From Brachypodium distachyon (lineage: Eukaryota > Streptophyta > Magnoliopsida > Poales > Poaceae), in the NCBI RefSeq assembly GCF_000005505.3, contig NC_016133.3, forward strand, positions 18,042,001 to 18,106,000: a stretch of 64,000 nt of DNA, written 5' to 3'. Positions 55,898 to 64,000 of the stretch are shown here, piece by piece. The notes beneath the pieces were generated by a model. It saw only the letters and a list, made by a program, of their open reading frames with translations. It was not told the DNA's origin and did no database searches. Position numbers and translations under genes: made by a program. Each line of letters starts with the position of its first letter. Position 1 is the first letter of the stretch.

Positions 55898-56071
55898 GCC
55901 TAAAAAGCATCGAGATACATGAAACAGAAAGTCCCTTAATATGTGATGAAGAGAGTAAATGAGTACTCCGTGGCGTAACGGGTGACTATGGAGTACATTT
56001 GTTTGGGGTACATATTTTTGGCAAAAGCGTGAACAAATATGGAATATTTGATACTAAGGAAACTTAAAAAT

Positions 56072-56373
56072 AAGGGTATCCGCAATAGCAAAGTCCATAC
56101 TAACTCTCCATATCATTTAGAGTAAACGGTAAAATAACATGTGCAAGGTCTTTAAACTGGGTCTGGATAAATTGTTAGTATTAAATGTAATGTTGTGCAA
56201 TGGTTAAAAAGTCGATTCTTCACTAACACTTAGCCGACTCTTCGTTGATTTTTTCCTTAAGATTCTGACTCTTCACGAAGAGTCAACTATCTTCTTTCTC
56301 CTATTTCTTTTTCCTCCACACGAGCATATTTTAAATAAGAGTCGGTTAAGATTCAGCCATTATGGATGTCCTA
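56072..56373. mobile_element. Possible hAT- or Mutator-like MITE
   Basis: AGGGTATCCGCAATAG at the left and CATTATGGATGTCCTA at the right are imperfect inverted partners, a terminus type common in grass MITEs. The interior has AAGAGTC/GACTCTT inverted motifs. A target duplication was not clear. Confidence 0.5.
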
Positions 56374-57059
56374 AGTATGTGTACTCTCTAAGCAAACGTG
56401 AGAGTGCAATACAGCCGATGACAAACACAAGGCGGATATGAATACACGGTAATAGAGACTTTTTCTAGGAAACGGAAGTGAAACGGCATAGCGCGCTGGA
56501 GAGACGAGGACGAGTGGCTGACAAAGAAGATCAGCATCGCCACGCCAGGTCACGATGGCCGCAAGACGGTGTAGTCACACCATGAGAATTAGGATGGCAA
56601 TGCCATGAAGGATACATAGATAAATAGATTTGTTTTTGCCATGGTTTGATGTGAATGAACTGGATAGCACAGAGTACTACAAAGTTAAGATGAATGGAAA
56701 TTCGGGTTGAAAATCCATATCTGGTGTCTTGGATCAATGAAGACGACATCTTTAGCATCGCTTCCTTCTTGGTTGCGTTATTTCCGAACCTGACCTATTT
56801 GACGCGTCTGGCTTTGTCATCTTGGTGCAATGCTCCTTGTTGCATGTCGTTTCATGCGGGTGACGATCTAGACATGGTATAGTTAGCCAATATGATCGTG
56901 GAATTGTGGTTTTAATCTAGCATTCTCTACTTAAATAAATAAGATATGCGTGTATTTTGGTGATTTCGTAAACTCGGTCAACTAGCTAAATAGCTTTGTG
57001 TTGCCATGGATCAATTAAATTAGACTCCCGCTACAGATAAATTAGACTAAAAATCACTA

Positions 57060-57175
57060 CTCTCCCTCCGTTCGGTATTAGATGTCGCAAATTGTCTAGA
57101 TAGACATGTATGTAACGCGTTTAGATACATGCGTATCTAGACAAAATCGCAACACTTATTATTGGATGGAGGGAG
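57060..57175. mobile_element. Stowaway-type MITE, 116 bp
   Basis: CTCTCCCTCCGTTCGGTATTAG at the left pairs with CTTATTATTGGATGGAGGGAG at the right, with TA on both sides. The core is palindromic (GTCTAGATAGACATG against CGTATCTAGAC). Confidence 0.88.
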
Positions 57176-57177
57176 TA

Positions 57178-57908
57178 TTATATACTAGTGGCACTTGATA
57201 GTAATTTTATCCTAACTTTGATGACAAACATCATCGTCATCTTAGTGTTTTGAAATAGATTTATTTATTTACATTAAAAAAAAGATGACGAGTGGATGGA
57301 CCCAATGACAAACTTTTTTACATGGAGTAAAACCTATTTTTCTGCCTATTGAATAGTTTCTTTTACCACTTAAATAGCCACAGTTTGGGTTGGTTATCCG
57401 GTTTTTTTTTTTCAAAAGATGGGATGTCAAGCGAGAAACAATAGAAAACCGTACGAGCAAAGCCATTTCTTCACTAACAATGTGTCAAGCTGTCCAAGAC
57501 ACATCTGATGCAGCACCACGAACTCACGTTGCGATCTCAAGGGGAAAAAAACTCACACTTTTCTCTAAAAAAAAAACTCACACTTCCAAAATCCGAACTC
57601 CTGGCATACGTACACGCCCCGCTGTCAGTGACGCACGGAGGCACGGACCCTATCACCCCGCGCGCAGGGCCAAAAATACCGCGCGCGAAAAGCCGCCTAT
57701 ACGAGGCTCTCCCGCCCGCTCCGTTCCCCTTCCAAAGAGCCTTTCCAAATCGTTGTTCCAAAGCAACTCCCCCCAAAATTATTTCTCCCCCATCCCCTCC
57801 CGCCGCTCCGTCTCCGCCGTCTCCACCGCCGCAACCAAACCCTAGCCCGGCCCCCGCAAGAGTCTCTGCAGCACACCCCGACGACGTCGTGCCGGAGCCG
57901 CCGCGACA
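57178..57908. promoter_or_regulatory. Upstream and 5' UTR region of the cohesin gene
   Basis: AT-rich to about 57590, then GC-rich with CCGCCGTCTCCACCGCCG-type runs directly before the ATG, as usual for a grass 5' UTR. Frames read here are not supported by splice or domain evidence. No clear TATA box. Confidence 0.5.
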
Positions 57909-60900
57909 ATGTTCTACTCCCACTCGATCCTGGCGAGGAAGAGCCCGCTGGGCACGGTGTGGATCGCCGCGCACCTCGAGCGCAAGGTCAAGAAGACGCA
58001 GATCGACGGAATCAACATCCCCTCCTACGCCGGTGAGTTTCTTCGCCCAAAGATTCGATTTTTCTTTCTTTCTTTCCTTGTTGCCCGCGGCTAGGCGGAG
58101 ATTTTCCGCGGCGGTTCCACGGATTGCTTAGGGCGATAGGGAGGCAAAAGATGTACAATACTACTTCTTCCTTTTGATGAGTGCCTACGATGTGATGTTA
58201 CGTAAATTAGAGGGCCCGGTTAGGTTCTTGGGCAAGAATCATATCCGGAGGTTTCTTTGCCCGGTCGGGTTTCACGATTCATCGCAAATATGCTTCAAAT
58301 TTCGTGTGTTCTATTCTTAAGCTGTTTCTCCCCATGGTAGGACTTTTCTGTAGCAAAGATGTAATATTTTGAACGGACTTCGTGCATGTGAGATACATTT
58401 GAGTTAAATTTCAATGTGTTACTCTTCAGTAGAGACGGGTGGTTTTCTGTCTGTGTTCATGCTTCGTTTCACGGGTCTTGGTGCGGCAACAAGACAAAAT
58501 ATGTATTCTTTCTTCCAAATGGCCACCTTTATGATGTCACATTGAGCAAAGAAGATGGCTCGGCTGGGTTCTGGGAGAGAGTTATGCCTGGAGGCTTTTT
58601 AGTCTGGACATGATTCATTATTCATCTAATAAAATATGGTTGTTAGTTAAAATTCTGTATTAATGTTTGTGTGTTGTGCCAAAGGAAGATATTTAGTTTT
58701 CTAGTAATGATATTGATAATGAGCTATTCGGTCATGCTGCTGGAAGCTTGGGCCTAGCTCGTTCAATTTTTAAGCTATTTGCCAGATGTTGGAGCTCTTC
58801 TTTTTGTGTGGCAAAGACATAGTCTTTTATACCGATCGTGCATATGGAATTAAGTTTTAATTTGGTACTCATTAATTTTTTTGATTGTGTGGGGATTGAT
58901 GCTTCTTTTAACCAACAAAATGTTTCAAGCTGTTCTTATGAGCTAGTAAGTTCTCCTTTTAATTCACCGAGAAGAACAAATGGGGAATACTTCTTGCTAG
59001 GAACATATTCGATGATTTGGAGTGCACAACTAGGGATATTGCCAAATGCCAACTGAATTATTTAGGAAACAAATATGTAGATTTGAAGTTAATCAGGTAA
59101 AGTCACTAAATTTGCAGATGGGCTTCATGGCTAGGACAATCACCATTATACTATTATGAGAAGTAAACTAATTTAACCAATAGCTATGATTTTTTGTTTA
59201 GGGGTTTATGTGAATACAGAACTTTGTTTTTTTGGGGGGTGCAATTGTTATTTTCAATTTCCCTTTCTCTCTGGCACGAACCTGTTGGTAATAGCATGTT
59301 GGCCAGGTAATAGTTTCCCCCAATGTTAAGCACTACGCCCAAATAGAAACATATAATATCTTAGAAAATGTGCAACCAACTTTGTTTATCACCGGTATTT
59401 CTGCATTGTCCTTTGTTCCTTAAGTTTTTGCCTTTGGGTTCTAAATGCATGCTCTCTGTTTCTTTCCAGAATGCATAATGGCCCCTGAGGTTCCAATTGC
59501 TCTGAGATTATCAGGGCATCTTCTTCTAGGACTAGTTCGCATTTATTCATGGCAGGTGAATTACCTCTTTCAAGATTGTAACCGAATGCTAAGCGCAGTA
59601 AGAACTGCCTTTGCCTCTGTGGAAGTAGATCTTCCATTTGATGCGGACCGTGCTCCGTTTGAGCTTATCACAATGCCAGAAACATTTAACCTTGATCACT
59701 TAAACCTGGATGATGCAATTCGTCAGATGGAGTAAGCATTTTTTTTTGCTTCGTATCACTGCTTTGTGTGTCAAGCAACATCAATGTAATTATGTTATTT
59801 CTCTTGAACTTTCTGACAGGACGCCAGATAATCATCGGAGAACTTCTGATCAGATCACCTTATCTGGTATTTGAAGCTCAATATATTCAATACTTAGTAT
59901 GTTTACTGTCATTTCAACACCATTGTTTAACGACCTCTTTTCCATTGCAGAAGAAGAGTATGTGACGATCAGTCTTGATGAGGTATTCAGTACTGTCTTG
60001 CCTTGATTTTTTTTCCTTATCTACTTTCTTCTATAACATTATTTATACCTGTACATGGTGTAGGATGGTAGAATAGAGCCATCCCCTACTGGTCGATCTT
60101 TAGACTTTGAGACTGAACCACCTGAGCAAGGGTATGTGTCTCAAATATTACTGTTTCCTTTAAAACATTTCTGGTGGACTCATGTCTCCTTTGCTACTAT
60201 GTCCAGGACGTTCCCTCCATTTCCAGACGATGCCATGTCTCTAGATCCTGTCCAGGACAATTTGCCACCGAACCCTACTAATGGGGAACAAGACTCACCA
60301 GAAAGACCACGTGAAGCACCCGAGAGCCCGCTGAGCTTTAGAGGTGTTATTGATGGCAATGACTCCATGGAAAGACCACGTGAAGCACCTGAGAGCCCGC
60401 TGAGCTTTAAAGGTGTTATTGACGGCAACGACCCCATGGAGGAAGATCTCTCGCCCTTCATTTACAAGGTTACCACACCACCAGCAAAGGACCCATCTTT
60501 ATCCCCTGGTCGAGGATCTTTGCTTGGGGCATCCATTCATAATGTACCAAGAAGCATCAGACATGATCCTATTGAAGATGAAGAACCAGGCGATACTGGT
60601 TCGTACTCTTGCTAACTCCTTATTTTTTTAAAGGATTTGTTTGTCCTCACTTTTATGTGAAGTTTTAAGTACAATTGAAACTTTTCGGGAATTCTACCAG
60701 CATGAGTTTATTGGGATAGTGGATGGCCGTGTAAGATGTACTTTCTGTTGATGGCATAAAGTATAAACTCCTAATGCAACTTTCATTTCTTTACTTTTTG
60801 TGATTTTAGGAATTTCGGTACCTGAATTTAGGCTCGAGCCATCACCACCTCAAGTACAAGACAACAAGAGAAAGAGGATACCGAAAGTACAAGCCCCCAA

Positions 60901-62788
60901 GTTCGATGATGAAATAGTGTTATCAAATGCGTAAGTTTCAATAGGCCCTGAACCGTGAAAGGACAGATTCTTATACCCCCCCCTTTATTTTGATCAATGT
61001 TTCGAGAAATAACAAATAATTTGCTTCAGATAATTTCGTTATCATCAAATATTCAAATCATATAATTTGTTACCGTGTTAGTCCAAATTCTGCCGAAACA
61101 GTGCACGTATACTCTGGAATCCCACCGCTTTCCATTGTACACCATCTAATTTTGTCAGTTGTGCTTTGACTCTTAAATATATTTGCAGCTGTATTGCCGT
61201 ATCAACGGTTTTGGGCAAATTTCATATCAGTGTTACCCTACCTGCCATTTAACATTGGCTTGGTAACAGCGACAACAATCCCATTCCTTCAGTTCTTTGG
61301 TTAAATAATTCGTCTAGCAACTGCTAAATAACAATTAGGGTATATTTTGTTGTAAATAATCAACTTGGTCATTAACTTTCTCTATCATTATGCTCATTGT
61401 GATTGTGAGAAGTTGTGTCATGATAATAGGAGTTCTGTTGGATTTTGGTATTCTTTGTATCAATGACAAGGATAATTTCATCATCTCTTTGCGCAGCTAT
61501 ATGAAGAAACAAATTGATGGCGATGATCTATGTAAGCTGGTCTGCAAGAGGAAGAAACTACCTCATACGGCCGTTGATATGTGGAAATTCAACAGGATTC
61601 GCAGAAAGGACAGCTTCTTGTGTGAACCTTTAGTACATGGTAAGCTGTGCTCCTCGATTCTGCTGGTGTGTAGTATTCTTCTCTTAAGAAACCACTTCAT
61701 GCCCTTAATTTGTTCCATTACAGGAATGTGCCTTGACCTACATAAAACCTATGAGAGGGAATTTTCTCGTCTGAGTGACTCCGATTCTGGGCCTGCGTCT
61801 GAAAACCGTGCTACGGGTGATGCAAATGTTGGTGACCAGAATGCACCGCCTGAATGTCAGCTCACCCCAAAGTCTCTAGGAAACGCAGACACACAGTCTG
61901 AACAACTCTCCCCAAAGTCTTCAGGAAATATAGATGCACACCTTGAACCTCAGCTCACCCCAATGTCTCCAGGAAATGCAGATGCAACACCATCTGATTA
62001 TGCACCTGAGCTCCCTCGATTCTCTCCGCAAAACACTCCACAAACTAACCTATCTCCAGTAAGAGAAGATCATGCTACTCCTTTCAAAACTCCTGGTAGA
62101 ACCCCACAGTCTGGATTTGGAGGAACTGGTGCCAGCGAAATACCACCAACATATGGCACTTATGCATCACCTGGACAAAGGACTTATGAGTCTGATCCTA
62201 ATGGATCTCCATTTCCATTCAATGACGAACTTGATGAAGACCTGCCAGAGATTCCTGGGCTCATAAATACTCCTAGCACGAAATCTAGTGCCGGGACAGG
62301 CGCCACAGGATTAGGCAGCATGTCTGCTAGAACAAGGTAATGGCATATGTTTCAAGGGATGGCTTCATTAATTTTTTTGGAGGGAAAGCTAGGCATTATC
62401 TAAGTGCATGATGTGACTTTTATCTTACTGCAAATGTAGGGCTGTGGCGCAGTATTTTAAAGATAAGATGTCTTCAGCCACATCAAATGACCAACCAGGA
62501 AAATTCAGTTTGAACAGTATCTTGGAAGGAAGAAGAAGAAAGCAAGCGGCGCGCATGTTTTTTGAAACATTGGTAATATCCGGACCCTTGTCTACTTTCT
62601 TTTATACATATAACTGTTTTTTGTGCAGGTGCAAATATTTGTTCTGTTTCTGATGTTGGATTTTGATTTTGTTTCTTCTGTTCCTCTAGGCCCTGAAGAG
62701 TTATGATTATATTGATGTACAACAAGAAGAGGCTTATAGTGATATAAAAATTTCAGTTAGACCCTCACTCTCAGCCGCCAAACTTTGA
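57909..62788 (+). CDS. RAD21: Cohesin alpha-kleisin RAD21/SCC1-like protein (SYN family), eleven exons
   Basis: Exons 57909-58032, 59470-59731, 59820-59866, 59951-59982, 60064-60131, 60207-60598, 60810-60930, 61497-61639, 61724-62336, 62440-62572 and 62690-62788 give 2034 nt, encoding 677 residues with consistent phases. The N-terminal Rad21/Rec8 domain (about 1-105: MFYSHSILARKSPLGTVW, VPIALRLSGHLLLG) binds SMC3. The C-terminal winged helix (about 615-677: ARMFFETLALKSYDYIDV) binds SMC1. The middle is acidic, Pro/Ser-rich and disordered, as expected for the part cut by separase. It belongs to a mitotic-type plant kleisin group (SYN2-4 or rice RAD21-like), not REC8. Oddity: a 23-residue tandem duplication at residues 210-232 and 233-255. 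It looks intact and functional. Confidence 0.93.
60301..60438 (+). repeat. 69-bp in-frame tandem duplication inside the kleisin gene
   Basis: Units 60301-60369 and 60370-60438 encode ERPREAPESPLSF.GVIDGND.M twice, with differences Arg/Lys and Ser/Pro. It lies in the unstructured linker, so the frame and the flanking domains are unaffected. Confidence 0.95.
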
Positions 62789-63605
62789 GCAACTCAGACT
62801 TGGTTTCTGTCCAGAGTTCCAGTTATTTTGTTCCTTTCTGTTTCTTGATCTGTAGTATTAATCCTTATATGTGGGATCGAGGTGCCTTGGGCATGCATAC
62901 AGTTGTGTTTATGCCATCTCTGTCTGTCGATTCTGTTCAGAACCTGGGAATAGTGGGTATGATAAGAGATATTTGATCAAAATACTAATTCTATTGTTTT
63001 TGTTTTGAGCTGTCGAGAACTGAGAAGAATTTGAATTTGAAACAAATTGAAGCGATGACCATTTTACATTGCACTTTGATAATTTGTTCTGCCTTGCCTC
63101 GTTGACATGTGGCCCTAGACCACCACATCACATGCCAGTGAAACAAAGCAGGGCCAATTATCAAGGCACAAAGTGGAGCATATGGAAGAATATCTCCTCT
63201 GAGTTCGCAACTCTATATAAGTTGCTGTTTATTTCCCACCCTGCCTCCCATTTCCGTATTCATGACTGAATATGAAGTTTATACAGAATAACAGCTGAAC
63301 CAAATTGTGGCCTGTTTGTAGACTAGATAGACTTCACATTTGAAATGCTTTCTTTCTATGTAAGACCATGATCATCACTCAATGGCTCAATGCAACTGGC
63401 GACAGCATGATTCAGCACTTCTGGCTAAGTTATCTGATTATTATCACGAAATTTTAGCATAACAGGCTAACAGCAAACAGACGGCAAAGAGCAGAGTGAA
63501 ACAAAGTGAATTTCAAGCTTCCTCGTCTTCGACCTTCGTTTTTTTACAGAACACAACCTTTATTACCACCAGTCTGGAATTTCTTGTATACACATAGCTA
63601 GCCAG
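62789..63605. other. 3' UTR and intergenic region
   Basis: AT-rich sequence downstream of the kleisin stop and downstream of the minus-strand protease gene (convergent). No other feature was seen. Confidence 0.6.
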
Positions 63606-64000
63606 CTAGGTACAATCCTCATCAGCAAACCCCAGCCTTGACCCAACAGTGTCATAAACCACCCTCTTGTTCCTCTGCTGGTAGTTCCCGATGATGGGCG
63701 TTTGGTCCTCGTACGGCAGGCTCGCCATGGCCAGACAAACCTGAGACCCATCCTTCCTGACCACGAACAGCATCCCGGCGGCGTCGACGGTGACCTGTGC
63801 GCCGCCCTCGAGCGTCAGCGTGAGCAGCGGCACGTTGACCTCGTCGCGGCCCGTGAGGTCGTAGCACGCGTCGAGGATCGAGAACCCCGGCGCAGCCGGG
63901 TACTCGAACCGGCGCGCGAACTCGGCGCGCACGGCCTTGTAGACCGACGGCGCCAGCCGCGTGATCACCGTGCCGGAGTCCACGAGCACGTTGCCGGCGC
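63606..64000 (-). CDS. Pepsin-like aspartic protease (nepenthesin/CND41 type), C-terminal part only
   Basis: The visible 131 residues run from the window edge to the stop at 63606-63608. They contain the second active-site motif VDSGTVITRLAPSVY, the flap-distal segment CYDLTG and the C-terminal IIGNYQQRNKRVVYD, with a final DEDC. These are hallmarks of the A1B plant aspartic proteases, normally 400-500 residues, secreted or plastid-targeted. The first active-site Asp and the signal peptide lie outside the window. The strong GC3 bias suggests an intron-poor grass gene. No defect is seen in the visible part. Confidence 0.9.
   Translation of the reverse strand, partial: AGNVLVDSGTVITRLAPSVYKAVRAEFARRFEYPAAPGFSILDACYDLTGRDEVNVPLLTLTLEGGAQVTVDAAGMLFVVRKDGSQVCLAMASLPYEDQTPIIGNYQQRNKRVVYDTVGSRLGFADEDCT

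Noticed and set aside
57390..58131. Frames of 151 and 207 residues before and across the first kleisin exon
   Set aside because: They overlap the 5' UTR and read through the intron 1 donor. The kleisin N terminus in the third frame is unmistakable.

Overview
This is plant nuclear DNA, almost certainly from a Triticeae grass (wheat, Aegilops or barley type). Long intergenic stretches are filled with nested retrotransposons, including an intact 8.7-kb Copia element of the BARE-1/WIS/Angela type. Stowaway-like MITEs lie between single-copy, intron-rich genes. No bacterial or organellar features are visible.

Layout. 1-1.1 kb: LTR-like noncoding sequence. 1.1-3.9 kb: an intact intronless subtilase gene (+). 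4.5-6.4 kb: a five-exon gene (-) for a probable plastid protein with a Rossmann fold; one of its introns is of the GC-AG type. 6.8-12.2 kb: a LINE fragment split by a degenerate Copia element (Copia-1). 12.2-15.3 kb: noncoding DNA with a Stowaway MITE, an 83-bp tandem duplication and a long-TIR element. 15.3-23.1 kb: an inverted second copy of the subtilase region. The gene there is a pseudogene, and its upstream region is split by a second Copia element (Copia-2). 23.1-26.8 kb: nested MITEs, then a PIF/Harbinger transposon with remnants of both its ORFs. 26.8-28.3 kb: LTR-like pieces. 28.3-45.1 kb: the 3' part of a Gypsy element (pol end, GC-rich repeats, a long antisense ORF, 3' LTR). The intact BARE-type element (34914-43606) is inserted in its antisense ORF with a perfect 5-bp target duplication. 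45.4-47.1 kb: a large foldback element built of degenerate TAGCAACTTT-type repeats. 47.4-62.8 kb: a gene island with a NUP43-like nucleoporin (+), a CMP-sialic-acid-transporter-like nucleotide-sugar transporter (-) carrying three apparent frame-breaking deletions, and a RAD21/SCC1-type cohesin kleisin (+). 63.6-64 kb: the C-terminal end of a pepsin-like aspartic protease (-), cut by the window edge.

The genes do not form a pathway; they are independent housekeeping or protease genes. The internal logic of the window is its history. A subtilase region was duplicated in inverted orientation. One copy decayed through a 10-bp deletion and an 11-bp duplication, and a Copia element landed in its upstream region. 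The Gypsy remnant later received the BARE-type element, whose two 1715-bp LTRs differ at a single base by eye. I found no unprecedented gene system. The items most worth checking are the near-identical-LTR BARE element, the transporter with three small deletions, the inverted subtilase pair, the foldback repeat element and the 23-residue duplication in the kleisin. Exon boundaries were read by eye from splice signals and frame, and family names come from recognition, not from a database search.
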